NCBI GenBank assembly: GCA_028280785.1
Contig: JANQLF010000116.1
Coordinates: 23,377 to 87,376, forward strand
DNA from: Planctomycetota bacterium
GTDB lineage: Bacteria; Planctomycetota; UBA11346
Length of the DNA stretch: 64,000 nt
Direction of reading: 5' to 3'
Position 1 is the stretch's first letter, and every line of letters begins with the position of its first letter. Below the pieces are notes generated by a model. That model worked only from the letters and a program-made list of their open reading frames with translations. It did not search any database and was not told the origin of the DNA. Of the stretch, positions 27,479-36,255 are shown piece by piece. The translations under genes and the position numbers were made by a program.

Positions 27479-29277
27479 GCGATCTTGATGTCGAAGAAGA
27501 TTTAGCCAAGAAGTCATTGGACCGGGCAACGCTATTACGCCTGTGGGGATTAATGAAATCAGTGCGCTGGTTATTGATCAGCGTCATGGTGGTATCGACT
27601 TTTTTAATTCTTTGCGTTTTTGCTCGTCCCTATTTTATCGAATGGGCGATTGACTATGGCATCATAACGAGTGAAGACGACGCGATCAGTACTGATTTAG
27701 ATTGGTTGTTGTTAATGGCTGCTGGTTTAGTTGGCATTTGGGTTGGTCGCTTCGGTGCATTTATTGCCAGTCGATATTTAGCCGGTGTCATGGCCTTTAA
27801 AATTTTGAACGATGTGCGTCGTCAGTTATTTGATCATGTGCACTCCTTAAGTATGCGCTTTTTTGATAAGACCAAAGTGGGCCGCATCGTTAGCCGTGCG
27901 GATAGCGATGTGAATCATATGGAAATGGCGGTTATCGAGGGACCGGTATTAATCTACACGACCTTAGTGCGCTTTATTTTGGCTAGTACGGTCTTGTATA
28001 TCTATAGCCCGCGGGTTTTATTTGCCTTGGCTCCGATTGTTCCCGTTTTGGCAGGTTCGATGTTCTTATTTCATAAAATCGGCACAGCGCTGTATGCAAA
28101 AATTACTGAAGCACGCAGTCGTGTCACCGCGCATTTGGTCGAAACCATTGGTGGTATTCGTATTTTACAGCAATTGGCTCAAGAGAAGCATAATCGTGGT
28201 GAATACGAAGAGAAATTAAATTATCTAGACCTGCGCGTCTGGCGTGGCGCCTTGGGCTGGTCATGGTTCTTCCCATTCATTTTAATTCTGTTTATGGGCG
28301 GTTTATGCATTGTGATCTGGCAGGGTGGCACGGCACTACGTGAAGGTGAATTAACCATTGGCGAGTTTACGACTTGTACTTTTTACGTGTTTTTATTCTT
28401 AGGCCCATTAGCTGATTTAGGCATGTTGTATGAGCATTTGGCGCGCGGTATTGCTTCGGCACAACGCATCTTTTTATTGCTCGACACCGAAGCAGAGATT
28501 GTCGATGATGGAGAGGCCTATGACCTGAAGGAAGTCAAAGGCGAATTGGAATTTAAAGATGTGCGTTTTGCTTACAACGAAGGCGAATGGGTCTTGCATG
28601 GTGTGAATTTACAAGTGCCTGCCGGACAAAACCTAGCCATCGTTGGCCCAACCGGTCATGGCAAGTCAACCATGGTGCAATTACTCGCGCGCTTTTACGA
28701 CATTCAAGAAGGCACGATCAGCATCGATGGTCATGACATCAGCAAGGTAACCCAGGCAAGCTTACATAAAAATGTCGGCGTAGTTTTACAGGATAATATT
28801 TTATTCACCGGATCTATCTTAGATAATTTACGTCTAGCGAAACAAGATGCGACTGACGAAGAATTAATCAAAGCCTGCAAAGATCTCAAGGCTGACGAAG
28901 TGATTGAGCGCTTGCCGAATAAATATGAAACCCAAGTCGGTGCACGTGGTGACCAGCTTAGTCACGGTCAACGTCAATTGGTCTGCTTAGTACGCGCTTA
29001 CCTCGCTGATCCAGCAGTCTTGGTTTTAGATGAAGCGACTTCCTCGATTGATGTCTACACCGAACAACAGGTACAAAAAGCCTTATGGCGTTTATGCGAA
29101 GGCCGTACCGCGATTATTATTGCCCATCGTTTAGCAACCATCCGCGATGCTGACAGCATTATTGTGATAAACGAAGGTAACATTGTCGAACAAGGTAAAC
29201 ATCAAGAACTCGTCGATAGTGGTGGTAAATATGCCGAACTTTACGAAAGCTACAAAAAAGGTGGCATCGTCGAATAG
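27475..29277 (+). CDS. ABC exporter subunit with canonical ATPase site
   Basis: A 600-residue half-transporter that partners the preceding gene. The membrane domain spans about residues 25-345. Walker A is G-P-T-G-H-G-K-S-T near 391 and the signature is L-S-H-G-Q-R near 496. Walker B keeps the catalytic Glu (L-V-L-D-E-A-T near 518), and the switch histidine is present (I-A-H-R-L). In the dimer, this Walker B with the partner's intact L-S-G-G-Q makes the active site. AGGAGG lies 7 bases before the ATG. The gene ends 8 bases before a family 2 repeat. Confidence 0.94.
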   Translation: MSDLDVEEDLAKKSLDRATLLRLWGLMKSVRWLLISVMVVSTFLILCVFARPYFIEWAIDYGIITSEDDAISTDLDWLLLMAAGLVGIWVGRFGAFIASRYLAGVMAFKILNDVRRQLFDHVHSLSMRFFDKTKVGRIVSRADSDVNHMEMAVIEGPVLIYTTLVRFILASTVLYIYSPRVLFALAPIVPVLAGSMFLFHKIGTALYAKITEARSRVTAHLVETIGGIRILQQLAQEKHNRGEYEEKLNYLDLRVWRGALGWSWFFPFILILFMGGLCIVIWQGGTALREGELTIGEFTTCTFYVFLFLGPLADLGMLYEHLARGIASAQRIFLLLDTEAEIVDDGEAYDLKEVKGELEFKDVRFAYNEGEWVLHGVNLQVPAGQNLAIVGPTGHGKSTMVQLLARFYDIQEGTISIDGHDISKVTQASLHKNVGVVLQDNILFTGSILDNLRLAKQDATDEELIKACKDLKADEVIERLPNKYETQVGARGDQLSHGQRQLVCLVRAYLADPAVLVLDEATSSIDVYTEQQVQKALWRLCEGRTAIIIAHRLATIRDADSIIVINEGNIVEQGKHQELVDSGGKYAELYESYKKGGIVE

Positions 29278-29285
29278 ATCATTTT

Positions 29286-29393
29286 TAGCAAACTAGTATG
29301 GGTCTTGGTCCGTAGCTGCGCAACTCTTGGTTTTAGTTTACGGTCTTGGAAACTAAGACTAAGACCGAAGCCAAGACTGATACTAGTTAGCTA
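29286..29393. repeat. Inverted-repeat element, family 2, copy 1
   Basis: A 108-base element with 23-base terminal inverted repeats (29286-29308 and 29371-29393, 20 of 23 positions pairing; core ACTAGTAT). A nested inverted pair, GGTCTTGG with CTAAGACC, lies inside. It sits 8 bases after the exporter stop. No coding capacity is seen, and no clear target duplication could be made out. Confidence 0.72.
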
Positions 29394-29499
29394 TTTTCAT
29401 CTTATTCTCCTTCAGTGAAAGTCTCTCTATTTCCTCTGTGATTTCCGTGATAGAATAATTATATTGACAATATTGAGTTTGTTTTAGATTGCGATCATC

Positions 29500-29641
29500 A
29501 TGAATAACTTGTGTAACATGTCCGTATCAATTATGACTCACAATGTGATCGAAAATCCGATCATAAGACGTAAGCGCATGTGCTAATTTAATGTATTAAC
29601 CAATCACTGTAAGCCGCTTGCCTATCGCAAGCGGCTTTTTT
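29500..29641 (+). ncRNA. Structured leader or small RNA upstream of the acetyltransferase gene
   Basis: A TTGACA box lies at 29464-29469. After it comes a possible 28-codon reading frame (ATG 29500, stop 29584-29586) with no clear binding site, then a hairpin TGATCG-aaaatc-CGATCA at 29546-29563, and a strong terminator at 29611-29641. The terminator ends 13 bases before the acetyltransferase start, so this could be an attenuator or a free small RNA. The reading frame shows no run of a regulatory codon. Confidence 0.35.
29611..29641 (+). terminator. Strong intrinsic terminator before the acetyltransferase gene
   Basis: A 10-bp perfect stem, AAGCCGCTTG with CAAGCGGCTT, closes a 7-base loop and ends in six T. 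It is placed directly upstream of the next gene's ribosome-binding site (GGAG at 29645). Confidence 0.85.
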
Positions 29642-29654
29642 AATGGAGTTTATC

Positions 29655-30485
29655 ATGAGCGTTAGTTTTACGAGTTGTCAAACACTCGATGATTTAGAAT
29701 CTCAGATAGGTCACTGGCTACGAGAAACGCCGGCCATGTTCTGTTTGATTTGCGGTATTTTGGATAATCCGAAATTTACCTCGTGGTGTGGTGTTTTGTC
29801 AAATAACGATGAGGCAAGGGCAGTTATTTTACAATCAAGTGGTTATCCGCTCTTAATTGCGACCCCATTCGAGGTCGATCCTGATCTCATTCCACTTATT
29901 TGGCAGGAATCATTGCGAGCAGGTCGCGAGTGTATAGGCATTAATGGACCTGAATCATGGGTGCGCGTACTGGAAGCAACGAGTAAATGGAAAAGCATAG
30001 AGCCAATGGGCATTGCCTTGCATCATTTAGTTGGTGAGCCGCAATTGTTGCATCCTTGTGATGGTAAAGCGCGCACGGCAACGGCCGATGATGCGCAAAC
30101 TATTTTTGAATTTATGCATGGATTCCATGATGATGTCGATAGCAACGAAAACTCTCGAACTATAGATGTCGAAGAAATAAACAATGTTATTGATGCATAT
30201 ATGCTTTGGGAAGTTGACGGCGAAATTGTCTCTATGTGTAAGCGTATCAGGCCTGTATTTGGTGGGTGCTCGATTGGCGCTGTTTACACACCTCCGCAAT
30301 TTCGCGGTAAGGGTTATGCCAGCGCTGTGGTTCATGCATTATGCGAACAACTATTGCGTGAGGGCGTTACCTATATCGCGCTCTACACTGATTTAGCCAA
30401 CCCGACGTCGAATAAAATATATCATCAGATAGGTTTTCGAAAACTGAATGAGCAATTGCGTCTATTGTGGGATAAGCCTTCATAG
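29655..30485 (+). CDS. GNAT-family N-acetyltransferase
   Basis: A 276-residue protein. The C-terminal 130 residues carry the GNAT core with the acetyl-CoA loop F-R-G-K-G-Y-A-S near residue 217, preceded by the usual strand V-Y-T-P-P-Q. They end with N-P-T-S-N-K-I-Y-H-Q-I-G-F, the standard final GNAT motif. The N-terminal half is a diverged domain, as in two-domain GNAT proteins. ATG 29655 with GGAG 6 bases upstream is preferred over ATG 29643. The acceptor substrate is unknown. Expression may be controlled by the terminator just upstream. Confidence 0.85.
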   Translation: MSVSFTSCQTLDDLESQIGHWLRETPAMFCLICGILDNPKFTSWCGVLSNNDEARAVILQSSGYPLLIATPFEVDPDLIPLIWQESLRAGRECIGINGPESWVRVLEATSKWKSIEPMGIALHHLVGEPQLLHPCDGKARTATADDAQTIFEFMHGFHDDVDSNENSRTIDVEEINNVIDAYMLWEVDGEIVSMCKRIRPVFGGCSIGAVYTPPQFRGKGYASAVVHALCEQLLREGVTYIALYTDLANPTSNKIYHQIGFRKLNEQLRLLWDKPS

Positions 30486-30507
30486 TTTCGTGGAACGCAG
30501 TAAAAAT

Positions 30508-30566
30508 GCCTGATCGGAAGTAGAACAGTCATGCGCCTGTATTCTGTTTTCCGGTCGGGCTCTTTT
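30508..30566 (+). terminator. Probable terminator of the acetyltransferase gene
   Basis: A 12-bp stem, GCCTGATCGGAA (30508-30519) with TTCCGGTCGGGC (30549-30560), two G-U pairs, is followed by TCTTTT. It begins 22 bases after the stop; the loop holds a further ACAG/CTGT pairing. Confidence 0.65.
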
Positions 30567-30651
30567 GCATAAGCCTCTATTTTTCAGTCGTTTAGAAATA
30601 CCCGCTCGAGTGTTCTAAAGGCATTGTGAGGCAATTTCTTGACTCAAAAAT

Positions 30652-30669
30652 AATTAACATATGTTAATT
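30652..30669. promoter_or_regulatory. Candidate operator (18-bp perfect palindrome)
   Basis: AATTAACAT/ATGTTAATT is a perfect 18-base palindrome 75 bases upstream of the secreted propeller-like gene. A TTGACT box lies at 30639-30644, so the palindrome would overlap the -10 region of a promoter there. It is a plausible site for the GntR/LacI-type regulator encoded at 32722; this is inference. Confidence 0.5.
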
Positions 30670-30744
30670 GTAGATTGACGCCTTCAGTACTGCGAGAATG
30701 TGGTTGAGGGGTCTGAGTTGCGATAGATACTCGGGAGTAGGCTC

Positions 30745-32670
30745 ATGCTTATACGCTACGGATTTATTTGTTTGCTAGTTCTTTTTGCTGAATCAATGCT
30801 CATGGCACAAGATTCAGCTCATACAAAAGTACTGTTCGAAGGTCCTGGAAATTTCAAAACTTTTTCAGGTAAAGCTTACCAGGAAAAGTCATGGAAGCTT
30901 TGTGTAGACGATTACATATACAAAGACTTTTACCCAGTGCTGAAAGATAAAAATGACTACAAAGAGCCAAAGATGCCAGCGCCAGGAAAAATGCATCCAA
31001 CAGTTGGTTTTAAAAAATTTGTAGATACGCAATTTCATGTAAACCGCACTTTCTTTTCTTGTCGTGTTCTAGAAACGAAGCGTTTTGATCAGTTGGATAA
31101 GAATTTTCAATCAGTTAAGTCAGTTATCGATTTAACAGACTGGCGTGGCCATGAAGTGCTGCGCGTTGATATAAAATCGAAGGGTGATTTGGCCTTGTGG
31201 TGGTGTCTGATTGACGCCTATTTGCAGCCACCAATTGTTGGCAATTTTACATTGAAGAAAGACACTTGGTATACCTTAGAGTTTGACTTAGATGAGGCGG
31301 TTAAAAAACGAAAATTAGATTTGTCTGATATGCAGCAAACGTGGTTGGGCACTGGGCCGGGTGCACTTGGTTCCATAGCAAATTTACGTTTAGAGAAACG
31401 TTCGGTAAAAACCACTTATCCGGTGCTCAAAGATCCCAAAGCATTCGATCTGCCTGATTTACCAGAAAAAGTTGCTGCGCCTAAATTAGATATCAAAGCA
31501 GATGTTACTCCGCTAAAAGAAACAAAGCTGTTGACCTTTAATGCTGCCTGGGAAACGCGTCTTAATGATGCAAAAAGTAATGGGCTTGTTGCTATTTTTG
31601 ACCAAAATCATGTATTTGTATTGCACAAATTATATGAAGCCTATCCAAGGCTTACCGCAGATTCCAAAGTTAAGCGCACGCAATATAATAAGCCTTTAAG
31701 TGAATTGTTTGCTGCCCAGACCTTTGACGGTGGCAAGACATGGGTAGGTATGAAAGGTGACAAAGAGCCTACATTTATTTATACCAATCGCACCGAACGC
31801 TTTAAAATTATCGATAATCGCGGCGATATTATTTCGTGGAACAATAACGGTTGTGGCAGTAAGCCTTTCGGCCCGTGGCAACGCATGAGAAAATATTCAT
31901 TCGAAGGCACCAAGGGCTGGACGCGCTGGAAACAAGACCGCGTCTTAGAAGAAGAAGCGCGACACTGCACTCATGGAACGATGGATTTTGTGCGCACACC
32001 AGACGGGCGCATTTGGGGAGCATTGGGTGTAGAAGGGCGTTGGGCACCGCCAAATTTCATCAATGTACATGCGAAGTTTTCTGACACTGACGGTAAGCAT
32101 TGGATTTCATGGAATCCAGGATTTACCAGTCGTATACCCGAAATGACAGATCAACATCCTGCTGGGATTGTGCCATTTGGGAAACATGTGGCAGTGGTTA
32201 AGAGAAATCATTTTAAATCTAAAGAGCCAGCAGCCTGGACTTATTTTGATGGCAAAAAATGGGTGAAACCAATGACGTTTCCAACTAACTATATTAATAG
32301 TGTTGAATCAGTTGGTAAGAATAATGAAACAATAGTTGTGGCGACCTATACGAAAGGTTTAGGTGTTGTGAGTTGGGATGGTGAGTCATGGAATACCGAG
32401 CTCGATGAAAATGTGAAATTGTGCAAAAGCGGCGATACGCTCATGGCTTTAGCTGTCGATGATAAGAAAAACGAATTAAACGTTTATCATCGTTTGCCCG
32501 ATGGAAAATGGATTGGACCAGAGGTAATCGGGATGGAAGCAACGACTGATATTTATATACCGCGTTTTTGCCCGGCAAACCTCGCCGCAGTGGCTTATGT
32601 GCCTAAAGAAAATAAGAAGCAAATTAAAGTGCTGATGGTACCAAATAAACTGTGGAAGGAAGCTCAATAG
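30745..32670 (+). CDS. Secreted protein with beta-sandwich and Asp-box propeller-like repeats
   Basis: A 641-residue exported protein with a signal peptide ending near residue 21 (S-M-L-M-A). GGAG lies about 8 bases before the ATG. Residues about 25-225 look like a galactose-binding beta-sandwich: I-D-L-T-D-W-R-G-H-E-V-L and W-Y-T-L-E-F-D-L-D. From about 270 onward, D-G-x-K-x-W-like motifs recur (D-G-G-K-T-W, D-G-K-H-W, D-G-K-K-W, D-G-E-S-W, D-G-K-W), resembling the Asp-boxes of sialidase/BNR propellers. A glycan-binding or glycosidase role is likely, since a GntR/LacI regulator and a sulfatase follow on the same strand. I cannot identify catalytic residues. Confidence 0.82.
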   Translation: MLIRYGFICLLVLFAESMLMAQDSAHTKVLFEGPGNFKTFSGKAYQEKSWKLCVDDYIYKDFYPVLKDKNDYKEPKMPAPGKMHPTVGFKKFVDTQFHVNRTFFSCRVLETKRFDQLDKNFQSVKSVIDLTDWRGHEVLRVDIKSKGDLALWWCLIDAYLQPPIVGNFTLKKDTWYTLEFDLDEAVKKRKLDLSDMQQTWLGTGPGALGSIANLRLEKRSVKTTYPVLKDPKAFDLPDLPEKVAAPKLDIKADVTPLKETKLLTFNAAWETRLNDAKSNGLVAIFDQNHVFVLHKLYEAYPRLTADSKVKRTQYNKPLSELFAAQTFDGGKTWVGMKGDKEPTFIYTNRTERFKIIDNRGDIISWNNNGCGSKPFGPWQRMRKYSFEGTKGWTRWKQDRVLEEEARHCTHGTMDFVRTPDGRIWGALGVEGRWAPPNFINVHAKFSDTDGKHWISWNPGFTSRIPEMTDQHPAGIVPFGKHVAVVKRNHFKSKEPAAWTYFDGKKWVKPMTFPTNYINSVESVGKNNETIVVATYTKGLGVVSWDGESWNTELDENVKLCKSGDTLMALAVDDKKNELNVYHRLPDGKWIGPEVIGMEATTDIYIPRFCPANLAAVAYVPKENKKQIKVLMVPNKLWKEAQ

Positions 32671-32721
32671 AGACTTAATCCTAAGCACATCTAGACAACG
32701 GTTGATTGAAAATATATTTAT

Positions 32722-33927
32722 ATGTCCGTAATGAGCGACCTTTCCAAAAAAGATGCTGTTAAATCGCGTGTGCGAACGCTGATTAAAGAAGGGGTTTACT
32801 TGCCTGGCAGTAAATTGCCGTCGGATACAGAGCTGCACGAAGAATTCGACGCTAGCAAAGTAACAGTGGTTCGTGCCCTCAAGGAATTAGAAGCCGAGGG
32901 CTATGTGTATCGTCGGCGTGGTAGTGGTACTTATATTAGACAACATCGTATGGCACCGATTGTTGAGGGAAAAAAATTTCGCATTGCGATAGCCTGGTTC
33001 ACTCGTGTCTTCCCTGGCAAATTGCGTGATGATGCCTTGGGTGTGATTACTCGTTCGATGCTCAAAGAGCTTGGATTAAACAATTTAAAACCGAAGTGGG
33101 CGGATAAATCCGAACATGACCAGCAAACTTGGGCACAATGGGATGCAGGGGACAGTCCGGTTTGCGTTGATGTTCTGGGGCCGTCAGCGGATTGTTTAGA
33201 ACGTCATCCACCATTGGAATTAATAAAAGAAGGTGCATACGATGCAGTTGTTTGTGTATCTTTGGATCATGAGCCGTGGTTGTCTGATTTACTCAAATTA
33301 AAAATTCCTGTTATCATTGTTGATTTCATGTCGAGACAGTTTGACCTAAAAGCGGACCAGGTCTTTTACGATTCAGTGAGCGCCTATCAGGAAGTCGTGC
33401 ACCACCTCATCAATAAAGGATGCACAAACATTCACTTTGTTGGTGGCTTAGTGCACCCACAACTTGAGTCACGAGAAGGGCTCAGTGTAGAGGACGCGAA
33501 GCGTAAACGTTTCGATAAGAAAAATAAAATGATCGAGCCGGATTCGTATTTTCGTCTAAGTGCTTTTAAACAAATCATGGAAGAAATGGGACGAATAGTG
33601 AACGAAAAAATGATTCACTATACGTTTTTAGGTTCCCAGGATACGGATACATTTGCTGAAACCATGGCTACACGTAAAGACGCTCCAGATGCATTTATTT
33701 GCCACAGTGCTACGCAGGCAGAAAGTATTCGCAAGGCCTTTCGTAAACAAAAGAAAAAAGTCTTAGCGATTGGCGCCGGGCAGAAGGGCAAAGCGAGCGC
33801 ATTAAGCATTTTAGATGACAATGTGCAGCTCGGGCAAGTAGCCGGCGCCATTTTGATTTCACGTTTGAAGCAACCAGGGCGTATTCCACTGCGCGTCGGT
33901 GTGCCGCTTCAATTTAAATCAAAATAA
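32722..33927 (+). CDS. GntR-type regulator with LacI-like sensor domain
   Basis: A 401-residue transcription factor. Residues about 5-75 are a GntR winged helix-turn-helix: L-P-S-D-T-E-L, the recognition helix A-S-K-V-T-V-V-R-A-L, and the wing R-R-R-G-S-G-T-Y-I. The remaining 320 residues resemble the periplasmic-binding-protein fold of LacI/AraR sensors, with a central Y-D-A-V-V-C-V-S strand and P-V-I-I-V-D. AraR-type fusions respond to sugars and usually repress local catabolic genes. ATG 32731 is an alternative start. The gene sits between the propeller-like protein and the sulfatase, so both are probable targets. Confidence 0.9.
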   Translation: MSVMSDLSKKDAVKSRVRTLIKEGVYLPGSKLPSDTELHEEFDASKVTVVRALKELEAEGYVYRRRGSGTYIRQHRMAPIVEGKKFRIAIAWFTRVFPGKLRDDALGVITRSMLKELGLNNLKPKWADKSEHDQQTWAQWDAGDSPVCVDVLGPSADCLERHPPLELIKEGAYDAVVCVSLDHEPWLSDLLKLKIPVIIVDFMSRQFDLKADQVFYDSVSAYQEVVHHLINKGCTNIHFVGGLVHPQLESREGLSVEDAKRKRFDKKNKMIEPDSYFRLSAFKQIMEEMGRIVNEKMIHYTFLGSQDTDTFAETMATRKDAPDAFICHSATQAESIRKAFRKQKKKVLAIGAGQKGKASALSILDDNVQLGQVAGAILISRLKQPGRIPLRVGVPLQFKSK

Positions 33928-33958
33928 TTAAATCTTTTATTATTTGTTAAGGAATCCC

Positions 33959-35287
33959 ATGGCCAAAACACAGCCAAATATTCTCTTTATTTTTACTGAT
34001 CAGCAATCAGCTTCGATGATGAGTTGTGCGGGTAACAGCTGGGTCAAGACGCCAGCTATGGATAGCATTGCTGAATCTGGTGTGCGTTTTGAACGTGCCT
34101 ATTGCAGTAATCCGGTGTGCACACCATCGCGCTTTAGTGTGTTTACGGGGCGTATGCCGAGTGAAGTTGGGATATCTTATAATGAACAAATATCGGCGGA
34201 ACGTTTTGATGAAACCATGAAACGCCAAAGTCTTGGGCACTTAATGCGCGAGGCGGGTTATGATAGTGCATACGCTGGTCGGGTACATACACCGGGTTAT
34301 TCGATTGACGATGTTGGTTTTGAATTGTTGACCCGCGACAGTCGCGAGGGATTGGCAACAGATTGCGAGGAATTCATCAAACGTGAACGCGATAAGCCGT
34401 TTTTCTTATTTGCCTCGTATACCAATCCCCATGACATTTGTTATATGGGTATCCGTGATTGCCCGAGTGATGAGTTTAAACAACGACAGCATAAATTTTT
34501 AGAAGAATTTGCTAATTTAGATGAGGCGCTATTGCTCCCTCCAGGAATAAGTGAGGAAGAATTTTTCATCAAGCATTGTCCGCCGTTACCAGCTAATTTT
34601 GAACCACAAAAAAATGAACCTGGGGCGATAGATTATTTATTACACCAGCGTCCTTTCAGGCTACATGCACGCGAGCAATATACCGACAAACAATGGCGAC
34701 TGCATCGTTGGGCCTATGCGAAATTAACAGAGCGCGTTGATTCCAATATTGCTGACTTATTACGTATGTTAAGAGAAAGTGGACAGGCTAGTAATACCAT
34801 CGTTGTTTTATCGAGTGATCACGGTGATCACGATGCCTCTCACCGTTTGGAGCATAAAACCATTCCTTATGAGGAAGCTGCCAATATTCCGATGATCGCT
34901 TCTGGCCCAGGAATAAAACCAAGATCTGTAGATAAAGACCATTTAATTTCCAATGGACTCGATCTATTACCGACCTTTTGTGATTACGCTGGCGTTGCAG
35001 CGCCAAGTGATTTGAAGGGTCGCAGTCTACGTCCAATTTTAGAAGGCAAAAATCAAGACGCTTGGCATGAATTCATTCCGATAGAATGTGAAGTCGGTCA
35101 GGCATTGGTAACGAGTACGCATAAATACATTCGTTATGATCGCGGCAAAAACGCCGAACAATTATACGATTTACAAATGGATCACGGTGAAACCCGTAAT
35201 GCTATCAATGATCCTGATCAGCAAATTTCTTTACAAGAATTGCGAACGCGATTCGACAGTATTTATGGTGAAGTGCAGCGTTGTTAA
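33959..35287 (+). CDS. Sulfatase (formylglycine-type)
   Basis: A 442-residue alkaline-phosphatase-superfamily enzyme. N-I-L-F-I-F-T-D-Q-Q supplies the first metal aspartate. C-T-P-S-R near residue 54 is the sulfatase signature in which Cys is converted to formylglycine. S-S-D-H-G-D-H gives the distal metal ligands, and T-I-P-Y-E-E-A follows. ATG 33959 with AAGGA 5 bases upstream is chosen over TTG 33944. No signal peptide is seen, unlike most glycan sulfatases, so it may act in the cytosol on imported sulfated saccharides. A formylglycine-generating enzyme or anSME is not in the window. Substrate unknown. It is the last gene of the proposed glycan cluster. Confidence 0.94.
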   Translation: MAKTQPNILFIFTDQQSASMMSCAGNSWVKTPAMDSIAESGVRFERAYCSNPVCTPSRFSVFTGRMPSEVGISYNEQISAERFDETMKRQSLGHLMREAGYDSAYAGRVHTPGYSIDDVGFELLTRDSREGLATDCEEFIKRERDKPFFLFASYTNPHDICYMGIRDCPSDEFKQRQHKFLEEFANLDEALLLPPGISEEEFFIKHCPPLPANFEPQKNEPGAIDYLLHQRPFRLHAREQYTDKQWRLHRWAYAKLTERVDSNIADLLRMLRESGQASNTIVVLSSDHGDHDASHRLEHKTIPYEEAANIPMIASGPGIKPRSVDKDHLISNGLDLLPTFCDYAGVAAPSDLKGRSLRPILEGKNQDAWHEFIPIECEVGQALVTSTHKYIRYDRGKNAEQLYDLQMDHGETRNAINDPDQQISLQELRTRFDSIYGEVQRC

Positions 35288-35289
35288 TT

Positions 35290-35375
35290 TAGTAAACTAG
35301 TATGAGTCTTAGTCTTAGTTAACGGTCTTGGGTACTAAGACTAAGACCAAAGCAAAGACTGATACAAGTTAGCTA
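35290..35375. repeat. Inverted-repeat element, family 2, copy 2
   Basis: An 86-base copy of the element at 29286-29393, with inverted ends at 35290-35312 and 35353-35375 and a shorter middle. It starts 2 bases after the sulfatase stop. Its right end covers the stop codon of the convergent lipase gene (TAA at 35369-35371). Confidence 0.72.
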
Positions 35376-36181
35376 TCTATTTTATTCTCTGCTAACACGG
35401 CCAATCGCTGCGAATAATTTATCGGCGCATGATCGCTTAAATGCTTGGGTGTGCTAAACCATAAAGTTGGATCTTTAAGGCGTTCTTTGAAGCGATCGCG
35501 TTTGCGTTCTTCGGTGCCAAGCCAAAGGGCTTCACCGATATGTTTATAGATAAAACGGTCTTTGCTTGGTGGGAGATGTGTCACGATGTCATCTCTGTTG
35601 CAGCAACGTAAATGAAAAATATGTTCAAATTGTTGTGAAAATGTTTCATCACCAACTCGTGGTGAGCCAAAGGTAAATAAGGCATTGGCTTTACAGGTGA
35701 GTGCTGCGATGGAGGCCATTGCGCCACCGAGGCTGTGACCACAGCAAATTAATTGTTTATAGGTGGGCATGTGTCTTCGTAAATGTTGCCAACATAAATC
35801 AAACGCTGCTAAAAATCCAGAATGAACTTTTCCATAATTGTCAAATTGTTCTAGCAGTGCATCAATATTGCGCAGCCAATTTTTAGGCTGGTTGGTGCCA
35901 CGAAAGGCGAGTATGCAATTCTCTTGGTGCATCCAAATGCCTGCAGCAAGGTCTTCCACTTCGCACCAATAGTGTTCGCTGCACTCAATCTGGTCTAATG
36001 CGCTCTGTCGTGCATGAGCATTGGTGTTGTAAGCGAGACGCGAACATTCGCTAAACAACCAGGCAAGCTGATGCTTATTATCCACATCAAAGGCTAATTC
36101 CCCAAAGACTGCTGGGCCTTGAAAGTATTCTTCACTATCGCCTGGCGTAAAAACCGCTGACCATGTCGCATCATCTAGCAT
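35369..36181 (-). CDS. Class 3 lipase-like alpha/beta hydrolase
   Basis: A 270-residue cytosolic hydrolase. The nucleophile elbow is G-H-S-L-G-G near residue 150. The acid is likely in N-R-D-D-I-V-T-H-L-P near 205, and the histidine in S-D-H-A-P-I-N-Y near 252, the order found in fungal-type class 3 lipases. F-R-G-T-N-Q near 92 matches the oxyanion strand of this family. No signal peptide is visible. The stop codon lies inside a family 2 repeat, so the last residues may have been set by insertion of that element. Confidence 0.88.
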   Translation of the reverse strand: MLDDATWSAVFTPGDSEEYFQGPAVFGELAFDVDNKHQLAWLFSECSRLAYNTNAHARQSALDQIECSEHYWCEVEDLAAGIWMHQENCILAFRGTNQPKNWLRNIDALLEQFDNYGKVHSGFLAAFDLCWQHLRRHMPTYKQLICCGHSLGGAMASIAALTCKANALFTFGSPRVGDETFSQQFEHIFHLRCCNRDDIVTHLPPSKDRFIYKHIGEALWLGTEERKRDRFKERLKDPTLWFSTPKHLSDHAPINYSQRLAVLAENKIDS

Positions 36182-36255
36182 CGACGTGCAGTCTAGGCGA
36201 CCAAGAATGGAATCCTATTGCTTGCTTGCCGCCGACTTTCTGCTGTGATGGACGT

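Noticed and set aside
29286..29393. Family 2 element as an integron attC site
   Set aside because: The ends have GTTAGCT rather than the GTTRRRY core, no integrase gene is present, and neighbouring genes are not cassette-like.
36163..36255. Upstream extension of the small acidic protein
   Set aside because: It would overlap the divergent lipase start, and its composition (His, Pro, Cys) is unlike the acidic body of the protein.
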